Origin: Caldifarciminota bacterium
GTDB taxonomy: Bacteria > Hydrothermota > UBA3073 > JACQXS01 > JAGMCI01
Assembly (NCBI GenBank): GCA_023129325.1
Contig: JAGMCI010000031.1
Location: forward strand, 1-49,054
Direction: 5' to 3'
Length of the DNA: 49,054 bases
In this document: piece by piece, positions 14,831-24,479 of the stretch
How the letters are laid out: every line of letters begins with the position of its first letter
How positions within the stretch are numbered: the stretch's first letter is position 1
The notes under the pieces: model-generated
Seen by the model: only the letters and a program-made list of their open reading frames with translations
Told to the model about the DNA's origin: nothing
Databases searched by the model: none
Position numbers and translations under genes: made by a program

Positions 14831-15963
14831 AATGAGTTATACACTTTAAGTGTTTTCAATGCTGTATTTTGCCAGGGAAAATTTCCCGCTCTCTTTAGGC
14901 CATTTCTTATCAAATTCCCTCTCAATGAGTTATTAGTTAATACTTTATAAATACTTTTAGAAACTTCGTTTACATTCTCTGGATTTACTAATATAGCTGC
15001 ATCTTGAGCAATTTCAATCAAAGAAGAAGCATTAGAACAAATAACAGACACTCCTGATGCCATTGCCTCTAATATAGGCAACCCAAAGCCCTCATATCTT
15101 GAAAGATAAATAAATAAGTCAGCATTACTATAAATATATGGTAAATCCTTATCAGGCACAAAACCAGTAAAAATTATATCAGATGTCCTCTGTCCTCTGA
15201 TTTCTGACTTCTGATTTCCAACTTCTAACTTCTCACTTCTTAGTCCCAAAGATTTAATAAATTTAAATAAGTTTTTCGAGCCCCAGCCAGATTTACCAAC
15301 AATAACAAGTTTATACTCAAGCTTATCCTTTATTGAAGCATAAGCTTTAATGAGTGTATTAAGATTTTTTCTTGGCTTAATTGCTCCAACATAGAGAATG
15401 TATTTAGTAGGTAATTGGTAATTGGTAATTGGTAATTGGTAATTAGATGTAAAGTCTTCACTTACACCGAGAGGAATAACCTTTATCTTAATATCTTGGA
15501 CATTAAACTTTCTAATTATCTGTTTCTTGCTATACTCTGAAGCAGTTATTATTAAATCTGAGAACTTTGCCGCAATTGGAATTTGAACTTTCCAGTAAAC
15601 ACGAGCTAAAAGACTCTCTGTTTCTGGATAAGTAATTGGGATTAAATCAAATAAAGTTACAATTCTCTTGCAGGGTTTTAGGATTGAAATTGCACTTTTT
15701 GTATTATGAATTAAATTGAGTTTTTCTCTCTTATAAAAAATTGGAAGCAAAAAGTGTTCTCTAAATAAGCGAAATAAAGGAGACGAAAATGGAACAGCAA
15801 TTTCTTTTGCTTCAGGAAACATACCAATCCATTTTTTAGAATTATAAAAGATTACATATTCATTTTTCTTGTCCGTTTTTAATAATGACTTTATAAGATT
15901 AATAACATAAACCCTTGGACCCCCAGGTGTCCCAATTGTTGATGCATCAATGCCTATTCTCAT
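14827..15963 (-). CDS. GT4-family glycosyltransferase (mannosyltransferase-like) with in-frame repeats
   Basis: The 378-residue GT-B enzyme has an N-terminal acceptor domain beginning RIGIDASTIGTPGG and a C-terminal domain with LYVGAIKPRKNLNTL, GKSGWGSKNL, FTGFVPDKDLPYIYSNADLF and YEGFGLPILEAMASG, the nucleotide-sugar E..E motif. Residues 173-184 (NYQLPITNYQLP) are five copies of a 7-bp repeat. Residues 241-259 are eight degenerate 7-bp units. Both are inserted at loops and keep the frame. Because the unit is 7 bp, copy-number changes would shift the frame, so on/off switching is possible. It belongs to the wzm-wzt glycan operon. Confidence 0.88.
   Translation of the reverse strand: MRIGIDASTIGTPGGPRVYVINLIKSLLKTDKKNEYVIFYNSKKWIGMFPEAKEIAVPFSSPLFRLFREHFLLPIFYKREKLNLIHNTKSAISILKPCKRIVTLFDLIPITYPETESLLARVYWKVQIPIAAKFSDLIITASEYSKKQIIRKFNVQDIKIKVIPLGVSEDFTSNYQLPITNYQLPTKYILYVGAIKPRKNLNTLIKAYASIKDKLEYKLVIVGKSGWGSKNLFKFIKSLGLRSEKLEVGNQKSEIRGQRTSDIIFTGFVPDKDLPYIYSNADLFIYLSRYEGFGLPILEAMASGVSVICSNASSLIEIAQDAAILVNPENVNEVSKSIYKVLTNNSLRGNLIRNGLKRAGNFPWQNTALKTLKVYNSL
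15187..15242. repeat. Array of eight degenerate 7-bp repeats within a glycosyltransferase gene
   Basis: The plus strand reads CCTCTGT, CCTCTGA, TTTCTGA, CTTCTGA, TTTCCAA, CTTCTAA, CTTCTCA, CTTCTTA in succession, 56 bases. Confidence 0.8.
15411..15445. repeat. Array of five 7-bp repeats (GTAATTG) within a glycosyltransferase gene
   Basis: Four perfect GTAATTG units are followed by GTAATTA, 35 bases. It is the most uniform heptamer array in the window, hence likely the youngest or the most prone to slippage. Confidence 0.85.
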
Positions 15964-16003
15964 ATTTTACCTTTTTTTGAACACAGTGTGTAATCTGAGT
16001 TCC

Positions 16004-17056
16004 TCATAAATTCACAGTTCTATTCCAGATTGCGCGATATACATCGTAGTTGAATGTATTTCTCACAAAACTTCCAATACCTGGAAATTCAAAAGGAATA
16101 CCATGAAAGTTCTTTCTATGTACTGAACCACATTTTGAACACAGAGGTATATCTCCAATATCGCCATTGAAATGTTTTAATCTAAGTTCTTTAATTTTTG
16201 GGCCATTCCATATTTTAGATATAGATTCATTATTAATATTACCAAGTATATTTTCACCATTAAAGTCAATACAACAAGGCACAACATTACCATTGGAAAG
16301 AATGTTTAAGGATGACCACAGATTAGGACAGGGTGTAAATGTAAAGCCCCTAACTGTTTTGGGAAAAGTATATATCTCATTAGCAGGCATCTCTGTCGCA
16401 AAATTGGAAATATACTTCCTTGTAAAACTTATATTATTGTTATCTATAAATAACTCCTTGAATTTCTTCTCTTTCTCTATTGTAAATGGTCGAATATTAA
16501 CTCTGTCCATCAGCGTTTCTATGACAATATGTGGTTTAGTTGTTTTTTTCTCCTTTTTAATCGCCGTAAGTTGATTAATATTTTCAATTGTGTTTTCAAA
16601 GTTTGCACCCACTCTAATATTTTCGTAAGTCTCTTTTGTGTAACCATCAAAAGAAAAAAAGATATTTCTAACCCTGAAGTTAATCAGAGCTTTGGAAATT
16701 TCATCCGACAACTTTACCCCATTGGTATGAATTACAGGTTCAACTCCATTTGTTTTACAACATTCAATAATGCTTATAATATCCGAGTGCAGTAACGGTT
16801 CACCACCAACAAAAAGGTAAACCTCAAGGATAAAACCTTTAATCTGGTCTACGATTTGTTTCAGTTGAGCAAGACTCATTATAACTTTCTTTCTGCTTGT
16901 TGAAAATGTAATAGGGCACATAATGCATTTTAAATTACATATATTATTAATCTCTACCCAAGCTAATAGGGGCGGATTAGATAAATGAATTTTACCCCTC
17001 TTATAATTTGATAAAGTTGAAAGTATATTTTTAAGAAAGAAAACTTTTTTGAACAT
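16004..17056 (-). CDS. Radical SAM protein with SPASM domain
   Basis: The 350-residue protein has the [4Fe-4S]-SAM motif CNLKCIMC (C40, C44, C47), then GGEPLL and a TIM-barrel core. A C-terminal SPASM cluster region has CPNLWSSLNILSNGNVVPCC and later CSKCG. SPASM enzymes bind extra iron-sulfur clusters and modify peptides or small molecules; related proteins are frequent in glycan clusters and may modify sugars or a peptide moiety. The substrate is unknown. It lies between two glycosyltransferase genes in the same operon with short gaps. Confidence 0.85.
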   Translation of the reverse strand: MFKKVFFLKNILSTLSNYKRGKIHLSNPPLLAWVEINNICNLKCIMCPITFSTSRKKVIMSLAQLKQIVDQIKGFILEVYLFVGGEPLLHSDIISIIECCKTNGVEPVIHTNGVKLSDEISKALINFRVRNIFFSFDGYTKETYENIRVGANFENTIENINQLTAIKKEKKTTKPHIVIETLMDRVNIRPFTIEKEKKFKELFIDNNNISFTRKYISNFATEMPANEIYTFPKTVRGFTFTPCPNLWSSLNILSNGNVVPCCIDFNGENILGNINNESISKIWNGPKIKELRLKHFNGDIGDIPLCSKCGSVHRKNFHGIPFEFPGIGSFVRNTFNYDVYRAIWNRTVNL

Positions 17057-17073
17057 AGAACTAATAACTGATT

Positions 17074-18048
17074 TTAAACTCCCCTCTTTCTCTTAAATGT
17101 CTTTAGTGGTTTTTCTGGAACTTCTAACCATTTTTCAATATCTTTTATTGAAACCTTTCTATTTTTTTGTATCCTTTTTCTTTTTTCAAGCATTTTTGAA
17201 ATATATTTAAAAGCATCTATTTTTGCCCTTAAAGTAGTGAAAGTCCTTTCAGAAATAATAGCATTAAGTGTGGCAAGGAAATCATACAATAATATTATTG
17301 GACTATACTTAATAATTAAAGAGCCGGGCCAGTTTTTTATAATTGTCCAGATTACATTTCGGTGTAAATAATAAATATGAGGAATAGATTTCCTGGGTAA
17401 TGCACTTCCTCTATGATAAACAATTGCGTCCGGAATATACAAACATTCATAATCCAAAAGTTGTGCCCTGAAACTAAAATCTACATCTTCAAAATAAGCA
17501 AAAAAATCCTCATCAAAATAACCTATCTTTTTAAAGATTGATTTCTTAATTATAGCACCCCCAGCACAAAAACCAAAGACCTTCCTTTCTTGATTATATT
17601 CTTCTGAAAAAGGAGAGTTTATGCCAATATTGTAAGGCCTACCACTCCTTGGATAGCATATTCCAGCACTATCAATAATATCTCTATTCTCATAATTCAT
17701 AATTCTTAGAGCAAAGATAGAAATGTCTGAATGACTTTGAATAGCTTGCTCACATTCAAAGAGACAATTTGAATCAACTTCAGTATCATTATTTAACAGA
17801 AAAACAAACTCACCATTTGCTGATTTAATCCCTTCATTGACCGCTCTTGAGAAGCCATAATTTTTATCCAATCTTATAATTTTAGTTTTTGGATAATTAT
17901 TCTTTATAAATTCTGCAGACTCATCTCTGGACCCATTATCAATAACGATTATCTCAAAATCTCTAAATGTTTGGCTTCTTAGGGAATCAAGACAGGTTTC
18001 AAGAAACTTTTTTCCATTCCAATTGGGGATGATAATAGAAAATTTCAT
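17074..18048 (-). CDS. GT2-family glycosyltransferase (rhamnosyltransferase-like)
   Basis: The 324-residue GT-A enzyme has SIIIPNWNGKKFLETCLDSL (nucleotide-binding start), IDNGSRDES, the metal motif region LLNNDTEVD, and a C-terminal FFAYFEDVDFSFRAQL acceptor/catalytic segment. This WbbL-type layout is common in O-antigen synthesis. It is 20 bases downstream of a close paralogue (18068-19045), so the pair arose by duplication. C-terminal hydrophobic helices suggest membrane association. Confidence 0.9.
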   Translation of the reverse strand: MKFSIIIPNWNGKKFLETCLDSLRSQTFRDFEIIVIDNGSRDESAEFIKNNYPKTKIIRLDKNYGFSRAVNEGIKSANGEFVFLLNNDTEVDSNCLFECEQAIQSHSDISIFALRIMNYENRDIIDSAGICYPRSGRPYNIGINSPFSEEYNQERKVFGFCAGGAIIKKSIFKKIGYFDEDFFAYFEDVDFSFRAQLLDYECLYIPDAIVYHRGSALPRKSIPHIYYLHRNVIWTIIKNWPGSLIIKYSPIILLYDFLATLNAIISERTFTTLRAKIDAFKYISKMLEKRKRIQKNRKVSIKDIEKWLEVPEKPLKTFKRKRGV

Positions 18049-18067
18049 ATCTTTATTTTGCTGAATG

Positions 18068-19045
18068 TCAATGAAACTTTATTAATGTTTCAATTTCTTG
18101 AATAGAAACTTTTCTCTCTCTTTGAACCTTTTTCCTCTTGCGGAGAAATTTTCCAATCCCTGCGATTCCAGCAAATGTTCCTAAAAAGAAGTAAACAAAA
18201 TAACCCGATTTTCTAAAATGATAACTTGCATGCTTCAAAAGACCGAAAAGGATGTTAGGAAAATATTTAACGATTAAAGACAGAGGCAAATTCTTGATGA
18301 TTATGTATATCTTGTTTCTCGCTATTAAGTATGTCTTTTCTTTCGTATCCAATCCCCTCCTTGTATATCTTTTTAGGATGGGCCTTGTTGATGCTCCTTC
18401 TATATGATAGACAATGGCAGATGGGTTATAAATACACTTTATTCCTAAAAGATTAGCCCTGAAACTGAAATCTACATCTTCAAAATAAGCAAAGAAATTT
18501 TCATCAAAAAGCCCCAGCCTATCAAAAATTTCCCTCTTATACACAGCTGCACATCCAGATGCACCAAAAACTTGCCTTTCATATCCAAATTCTTCTGAAA
18601 ATTTCTCCTCCATCCCTCTTTTGAAAGGCACTCCTGTTTTGGCATAACAATCTCCAGCAGTGTCAATTATATCTCTATCAAAATAGTTTAGAACTAAAGA
18701 AGCACAAAATCCTGAATCAGGATTTCTTCTTATAACATCAATGGAATTTAGAAGCCAATCTTTATCGGCCTCTGTATCATTATTCAGAATAGCGATATAT
18801 TCACCTCTTGCTTGTTTTATTCCAATATTTATAGCCTTGCTGAATCCATAGTTTTTAGGTAAAGATATTATCATTACCTCTGGATATCTCCTTTTCAAAA
18901 ATTCTACTGAGCCATCCTTTGAACCATTGTCCACGAGAATAACTTCAAAATCTTTTAATGTTTGCCTCCTTAAAGAGTTAAGGCAGACTCTAAGATATTT
19001 CTTCCCATTCCAATTTGGTATAATAATAGATAGAATGATATTCAT
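18068..19045 (-). CDS. GT2-family glycosyltransferase (paralogue of the next gene)
   Basis: 325 residues with the same landmarks as its downstream neighbour: SIIIPNWNGKKYLRVCLNSL, VDNGSKDGS, ILNNDTEAD and FFAYFEDVDFSFRANL. Both end with a KRKKVQRERKVSIQEIE-like basic tail, so the two share a C-terminal module. It likely adds a deoxyhexose or similar sugar to the lipid-linked glycan at the cytoplasmic membrane face. Its start overlaps the stop of the upstream GT4 gene in ATGA. Confidence 0.9.
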   Translation of the reverse strand: MNIILSIIIPNWNGKKYLRVCLNSLRRQTLKDFEVILVDNGSKDGSVEFLKRRYPEVMIISLPKNYGFSKAINIGIKQARGEYIAILNNDTEADKDWLLNSIDVIRRNPDSGFCASLVLNYFDRDIIDTAGDCYAKTGVPFKRGMEEKFSEEFGYERQVFGASGCAAVYKREIFDRLGLFDENFFAYFEDVDFSFRANLLGIKCIYNPSAIVYHIEGASTRPILKRYTRRGLDTKEKTYLIARNKIYIIIKNLPLSLIVKYFPNILFGLLKHASYHFRKSGYFVYFFLGTFAGIAGIGKFLRKRKKVQRERKVSIQEIETLIKFH

Positions 19046-20319
19046 TTCTTCTTGCTGGTTTTGAGCATCTTCCTGTAAATCCTTTCCAACTCAAGGACAT
19101 TTTCTTTAATTGTTTTGATGGGTCGGATATTTTTACGCCATTCATTGAGCAGACTGGGATTTTCTATTACTTGCTTGAGTTTTGCAGAAAGAGCCCCAAC
19201 ATTCCCAGATTCAAAAAGAAGTCCGTTTACCCCGTCTTTTACCATCTCTGGAATACCTCCTATATTGGAAGCTATCACAGGGACACCCGCCATAAAGGCT
19301 TCATGAATGACCAGTGGCGAGTTCTCGCACCAAATGGAAGGGACAACCAAGACATCAATTTTAGATAGTATATTTGCAATCTCATTATTATTGAACGGAC
19401 CCTTAAATTCTATTGTCTCAACAGGAGATAAATCCCTAAGAATTTGAAAATACCTCATTCTTTCCGGATGGGAGCTAAAATCACCATATATGTGCAACTC
19501 TACATTCTTGGTTTTTAGCTTATTAAAGGCATTTATCAAAACATGTACTCCCTTATGCGGTAAAATCGCTCCTATAAAAGCAAAAATTATCTTATTCTTC
19601 CTTCTAGGTCTGATATTTTTGAACAATTTCTCATTTGTCCCATAATTCAGATGTATTATCCTATCTTTAGACACTCCATACTGAATGAAATTCTCCCTCA
19701 AAAAGTTTGAAGGGGAAGTAACAATATCCGCTTTTTTTAACGAGTATCTGAGATAAAGGTTTCTATATATAAAAATAAGAGCTAAAAATGGATATATGAA
19801 TTGAAAGAATTTAGGTCTTGGAGTCAAGCAGAATGGACAGTTAAGCCCCAAAAATAATGGACCTTTGCACTTCTTGAAAGAAGGTTTAATAAGTTGAGCC
19901 TTATAGCACATAAACCAGTAATCATGCAAGGTTATTACTAAAGGAATACCTGCCTTCTTTACAATCTCTATTATTCTTGGAGAGAGATTAATTAAATGGT
20001 GAATGTGAACAATATCAGGTTTTTTTAGTCTTAATTGGTTTTTGAAATCTATCTCTATAAACTCATCGCGAAGTCTTGGAAGAAGCGACAGTAATTTCTT
20101 AATCTTTGTAGTATACTTTATCCATCTTCTTTTATGATTGTGCGAGACTCTTTTTACTTCAATGCCATTAAAAACCGTTTCCTCATCAAAGTCTCCATAA
20201 GTGTAAACATAAGTTTTGTGTCCTCTTTCTTGTAAAGCCTTTGCTAATCTATATAGATATATTTCTGAGCCTCCTTGGTATCTTGGCAAGAACTCGTGAA
20301 TAATAAATAATATTCTCAT
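19042..20319 (-). CDS. GT4-family glycosyltransferase
   Basis: The 425-residue GT-B enzyme begins RILFIIHEFLPRYQGGSEIYLYRLA, a GT4 acceptor-domain start. The C-terminal donor site has FAFIGAILPHKGVHVLINAF, the loop WCENSPLVIHEAFMAGVPVI (E..E pair) and NIGGIPEMVKDG. It contains a Cys-rich insertion (CPFCLTPRPKF, about residue 163) shared with the GT4 at 23052, so these two are paralogues. It belongs to the same glycan operon. Confidence 0.9.
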   Translation of the reverse strand: MRILFIIHEFLPRYQGGSEIYLYRLAKALQERGHKTYVYTYGDFDEETVFNGIEVKRVSHNHKRRWIKYTTKIKKLLSLLPRLRDEFIEIDFKNQLRLKKPDIVHIHHLINLSPRIIEIVKKAGIPLVITLHDYWFMCYKAQLIKPSFKKCKGPLFLGLNCPFCLTPRPKFFQFIYPFLALIFIYRNLYLRYSLKKADIVTSPSNFLRENFIQYGVSKDRIIHLNYGTNEKLFKNIRPRRKNKIIFAFIGAILPHKGVHVLINAFNKLKTKNVELHIYGDFSSHPERMRYFQILRDLSPVETIEFKGPFNNNEIANILSKIDVLVVPSIWCENSPLVIHEAFMAGVPVIASNIGGIPEMVKDGVNGLLFESGNVGALSAKLKQVIENPSLLNEWRKNIRPIKTIKENVLELERIYRKMLKTSKKK

Positions 20320-20325
20320 TAGTGC

Positions 20326-22056
20326 TTATATATTGAGCTCAAATCCTCCATTTTTAAAACTAAAATTTGGATTGTAATAAGGGTCATCCCCTAATGCCTC
20401 CCCCCATCTTTTAGTGAACAACAATCTATCTCTTTCGCATTTATCTTCTCTTAACCCATAATAATAGAGTTGAGCATAAGGTGTGTATACTATAAGAAAA
20501 CCTTTTTTGCGGAGTCTTAAACATAAGTCAACATCGTAAAATGAGACTCTGAAATCCTCATTGAAACCTTCTATTTTCTCAAATTTATCCCTCTTCGCCA
20601 TCATACATAATCCGCTTACTGCACTATAATTACGAATAAGTTTCAGCAAACCAAATTTTCCAACACTTTTAAATGGAAATCCTCTATGTGAATAGATAAC
20701 ACCCTCTCCCCCCAATATGATACCAGCATGATACACAGACCCGTCAGGACGACTAATCAAAGCACCTACAGTTCCTACTTCTTCTCTTTGCGACTGTTCA
20801 AGCATTGAAGTTAACCATTCATCGTTTATTGGTTCAACCATTGGGTGCATAAATAGCAAGTACTCGCCTTTCGCCTTTTGAACTCCATAATTATTAAACT
20901 TTGGCAAACTAAATGGCTCATCTTTTACATACAATTTACAGGAAGGAAAATTGTTTACACATTTTTGCTCAGAAATTATTATAAGTTCGTAATTATTGTA
21001 GTCTATTTTTTGTAAAACTTGTGTTAAATATCTGTTAAACCCTGCGTATTTCTTTGAAATTGAGATTATGATACTTACTTTTGGAATACTAATTATCCTT
21101 CTTTTGACCCTATAGGTTCCCAACCAGGTTCCTTTTTGTATTTCGCCATCAATATTCCTCCTTCTGAGCATATCATTTAAAGCCTTCCCCCCTGCATTAT
21201 AGGCGTATCTTTTTGAACTTGAGGAAAATGCTGCAGACCCAATGACTTTACGCCAATGATATAGAATCTTCGGTATGTGATATATATTTTCTGTCTTCTC
21301 TGTCAATCTCAAAACGAGGTCATAGTCTTGACTTCCTTCATAACCTTCCCTGAGCCCATCAATTTCTTCTATAATACTCCTTCTGTAAACTCCAAGATGG
21401 CAAGTGTACATTGTTGATAAAAATAAGTCTGGCGACCAACCTGATTTGAAGGAAGGTTCAGTTCGTTTACCATGAGGTGTTAATTTATCTTCATCACTAT
21501 AAATCATATCTGCGTCTGGATGCCGATTGAGCAGTTTTGCTACTTCAAATAAAGCATCCGGGGTAAGCTCATCATCATGGTCAAGGAAACCAACAAATTC
21601 CCCTGTGGCAAGGATTAGGGCATCGTTTGAGGCTCCACTGATTCCTTGATGGGTTGACAAATACCTTATTTTAATTCTCTTATCCTCTATCTGGTATCTT
21701 TCTAAAACCTTTCTAATATGCTTGTTTGTTGAACTATCGTCTACAACACACAACTCCCAATTCGGATAAATTTGGCATTTTACACTCTCAATTGCTTTTT
21801 CTAACCATATTTTATCAATATTATAAACAGGCATTATTATGCTTATTTTGGGGTTATAGGATAATAAATTTAATTCTTCCTTTATCTGTTTAACTGCCCG
21901 CTCTTCAAGCGAATGCTTTCTTAACCATCTTTGGTAATTCCAGTCCAGTAATCTCCACCATAATTTTCCTCTCATAAATAAATAGATTCGTATAGCAAAC
22001 TCTGCAGGGCCCCGCGTAAACAGCACCACTATACCCAATTTGATTAAATTTAACAT
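20326..22056 (-). CDS. Two-domain GT2 glycosyltransferase
   Basis: The 576-residue protein has two GT-A domains in tandem. The first has KISIIMPVYNIDKIWLEKAI, VVDDSST and metal motif FLDHDDEL, then IYSDEDKL and GSQDYDLVLRL. The second begins KVSIIISISKKYAG and continues with FNEDFRVSFYDVDLCLRLRKKG, but where a DxD is expected it has LFMHPMVEP, so it may be degenerate or use another donor. Such bifunctional enzymes lengthen O-antigen-like glycans. A short hydrophobic N-terminal segment may anchor it. Confidence 0.88.
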   Translation of the reverse strand: MLNLIKLGIVVLFTRGPAEFAIRIYLFMRGKLWWRLLDWNYQRWLRKHSLEERAVKQIKEELNLLSYNPKISIIMPVYNIDKIWLEKAIESVKCQIYPNWELCVVDDSSTNKHIRKVLERYQIEDKRIKIRYLSTHQGISGASNDALILATGEFVGFLDHDDELTPDALFEVAKLLNRHPDADMIYSDEDKLTPHGKRTEPSFKSGWSPDLFLSTMYTCHLGVYRRSIIEEIDGLREGYEGSQDYDLVLRLTEKTENIYHIPKILYHWRKVIGSAAFSSSSKRYAYNAGGKALNDMLRRRNIDGEIQKGTWLGTYRVKRRIISIPKVSIIISISKKYAGFNRYLTQVLQKIDYNNYELIIISEQKCVNNFPSCKLYVKDEPFSLPKFNNYGVQKAKGEYLLFMHPMVEPINDEWLTSMLEQSQREEVGTVGALISRPDGSVYHAGIILGGEGVIYSHRGFPFKSVGKFGLLKLIRNYSAVSGLCMMAKRDKFEKIEGFNEDFRVSFYDVDLCLRLRKKGFLIVYTPYAQLYYYGLREDKCERDRLLFTKRWGEALGDDPYYNPNFSFKNGGFELNI

Positions 22057-22061
22057 TATTT

Positions 22062-23036
22062 CTATATTCCCCTTTTTAAAAATTTGTCTATCTTTTTATA
22101 CCATTTATACTTGTTTAATAAAAAGCCTGACTTATAACCCATATATTCACCACCAATCTGCGCAAGGGAAAGAAAGGAAGAATACAATTTAAGGCAAAAT
22201 GTCTTATATATTCCAAAATTATGCCTGTCCATTAGTTTCCAATACTCCTTCGCACGTTTCCGACTACTTTTCCTGACATCTGTAAGAGAACTTACGAACT
22301 TCAATTTAAAGAGTCTATAACATAGACTGTAATGTATATACATTCTTCTGAACCAGTAAAATAGGCACCTATTATGAAAATGAATAACTATGGAGCGAGG
22401 TTCATAGACTATTTTGTATCCTGCTTCTATTACTCTTTTGCCCCATTCTAAATCCTCACCAAAATCTGTTTTAGGGAACGGGTATTTTTGCCAGATGCTT
22501 TTCCTAATAATTCCACTTACATTGTCATAGGTTGCAAGTGTAAATTTTTTATAAGGGTCTAAAAGAGCGTATTCTTCTTTATTCTTTACACATTTTATCA
22601 TCTTCTTCTCACTACACAGCGGGCTTTTACTCATGTTATATTTTACAAAAATATCAGCATCTTCTCTTGGAATCTGTCTTGAATACACACCAGCCACAGT
22701 TTCATCTGATTCTAAATCTTCAATCATAGGTGCCAACCAGTGGTCATTCAAAGGAATAGCATCCTGTGTTAGGAAGGTAACAAAATCTCCACGAGCCATT
22801 TTTACACCTTGATTTCTGGTTAATCCATGATTAAAATCTTCTTTTTGTATTTGGTACAACCTTACCGGATAGTTTTTACAAATTTGTAGTGTATTATCTT
22901 TTGAACCAGAATCTATGCATATAACTTCAAAGGAATATTCTGTCTTTTGTCTATAAATCATATCTAAACATCTTTTGAACTTATTGCCTCCATTGTAAGT
23001 CGGGATGATGACAGAGACTTTAATATGGGAATCCAC
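22062..23036 (-). CDS. GT2-family glycosyltransferase (rhamnosyltransferase-like)
   Basis: The 324-residue GT-A enzyme has KVSVIIPTYNGGNKFKRCLD, CIDSGSKDNT, FNHGLTRNQGV (a segment typical of rhamnosyltransferases) and FLTQDAIPLND as the metal-motif region, with FGEDLEWGKRVIEAG as the acceptor-side acid. It is spaced only 5 bases from the next gene in the operon. Confidence 0.9.
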   Translation of the reverse strand: MDSHIKVSVIIPTYNGGNKFKRCLDMIYRQKTEYSFEVICIDSGSKDNTLQICKNYPVRLYQIQKEDFNHGLTRNQGVKMARGDFVTFLTQDAIPLNDHWLAPMIEDLESDETVAGVYSRQIPREDADIFVKYNMSKSPLCSEKKMIKCVKNKEEYALLDPYKKFTLATYDNVSGIIRKSIWQKYPFPKTDFGEDLEWGKRVIEAGYKIVYEPRSIVIHFHNRCLFYWFRRMYIHYSLCYRLFKLKFVSSLTDVRKSSRKRAKEYWKLMDRHNFGIYKTFCLKLYSSFLSLAQIGGEYMGYKSGFLLNKYKWYKKIDKFLKRGI

Positions 23037-23051
23037 TTTTTGTATCCTGTC

Positions 23052-24479
23052 TTATGATACAAATGCCTCTTTATCAGTAGAAGTTCTTAACTGGATATAT
23101 AATCTCTCTAACTCATCTGTATTCTCTTCTATAGTTTTAACAGGTTCAATGTTTTTACTTAACTTCATGATTAAATCTGGGTTATCAATTACTATTTTCA
23201 TCTTTTTTGCTAAATCATCAACATCTCCTGTATGAAAAAATAACCCATTTTCCCCATCCTTCACAAATTCAGAAATAGCACCAACTTTGCTTGCAATCAC
23301 TGGCACTTTAGCAAGAAATGCCTCATGAATTGCGAGGGGACAGTTCTCATACCAGATTGAGGGGAAAAATAGAACATCTATCTTTTTCAAAATCTTAACA
23401 ATATCATCAGGGGCAAATTTTCCCAAAAAGTGGATATCCACACCTGAAGTTTTTTCTTTTAACTTCCTAAAATAAGAAGGGAAAAAAGATGTATTGCCAT
23501 ATATATAAAGTTCTATATCCTTATCCTTAATTTTTTTAAATGCGTTAATCAAAATATGGACTCCCTTATGAGGTGCTATGGTTCCAATAAAGCCAAATCT
23601 TAAATTCTTGGCTTTCTCTTTCCCGAAATCTTTGAACTTCTTTGTATCCATACCGTATTCAAGAACTGAAATTTTCTTTTCTGGAATTCCATATCTTACA
23701 TATTTCTCTTTTAAGAATTTTGAAGGAGCAATAATTATGTCTACATCTTTCAGGATAGATTTCAGATATAAATTTCTATAAATACAAAGACCTGCAAAAA
23801 ATGGATAAAAAAACAGAATAATAAGCAGGTTATGTTTTGGCGTCAGGCAGAATGGGCAACTTACCCCTCCTAATAAAGGTCCTTCACATCTCTTTAGAGA
23901 TGGTTTGAGAAGCAGTATCCCACCACACATAAACCAATAATCATGAAATGTAAGAACTATAGGCATTTTTTCCCTTTTAGCAATTTTAATAATGGATGCA
24001 GATAGATGTAAAAGATGATGTATGTGAATTATATCTGGATTTATAGTTTCAATATATCGCTCAAAATCATTCTCAATGAATCTATTTTTTAGGTTCATGA
24101 AATAGTTTTCTGCCTGTAGCGAGGTTTTAAAAACAGTAAGTTGTGCTTTCATCACAGTAAGTTGTGCTTTCATTTTTCCTTTATATTTATAGTAATTTTT
24201 GACAATTTTACCCCACACAGTTGGAGAATATTTTACGCTTACACTCTTTGCAGGGCGAATTCCTGATGGAAAAGGGCTATAGTAAATAGTCCTCACATTT
24301 AACCCATTGTATTCCTCCTGTTTCACGGTATACTTCCTGTCAAAATGTGCTATGGAATGGGTGTAGATATAAACCTTATGTCCTCGTCTTTTTAATTCCT
24401 GTGCCAAATTATATGTATATATTTCCGTTCCTGCTGTATATTTGGGTAAAAATTGGTGGACTACAAGGAGGATTTTCAT
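23052..24479 (-). CDS. GT4-family glycosyltransferase
   Basis: About 475 residues in GT-B fold: MKILLVVHQFLPKYTAGTEIY at the start, then FGFIGTIAPHKGVHILINAF, WYENCPLAIHEAFLAKVPVI and SKVGAISEFVKDG. The ATG at 24479 is preferred over 24494 because it overlaps the wzt stop in ATGA, as elsewhere in this operon. An exact-type tandem duplication of 21 bases (24133-24174) encodes MKAQLTV twice near residue 110. It shares the CPFCLTPK segment with the GT4 at 19042. Confidence 0.88.
   Translation of the reverse strand: MKILLVVHQFLPKYTAGTEIYTYNLAQELKRRGHKVYIYTHSIAHFDRKYTVKQEEYNGLNVRTIYYSPFPSGIRPAKSVSVKYSPTVWGKIVKNYYKYKGKMKAQLTVMKAQLTVFKTSLQAENYFMNLKNRFIENDFERYIETINPDIIHIHHLLHLSASIIKIAKREKMPIVLTFHDYWFMCGGILLLKPSLKRCEGPLLGGVSCPFCLTPKHNLLIILFFYPFFAGLCIYRNLYLKSILKDVDIIIAPSKFLKEKYVRYGIPEKKISVLEYGMDTKKFKDFGKEKAKNLRFGFIGTIAPHKGVHILINAFKKIKDKDIELYIYGNTSFFPSYFRKLKEKTSGVDIHFLGKFAPDDIVKILKKIDVLFFPSIWYENCPLAIHEAFLAKVPVIASKVGAISEFVKDGENGLFFHTGDVDDLAKKMKIVIDNPDLIMKLSKNIEPVKTIEENTDELERLYIQLRTSTDKEAFVS
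24133..24174. repeat. 21-bp tandem duplication in a glycosyltransferase gene
   Basis: ACAGTAAGTTGTGCTTTCAT plus C or T occurs twice in direct succession (24133-24153 and 24154-24174), with one difference. It keeps the frame. Confidence 0.85.

Noticed and set aside
15411-15445. CRISPR array
   Set aside because: The repeat unit is 7 bp without spacers. No 25-40 bp repeat with unique spacers and no cas gene occurs in the window.
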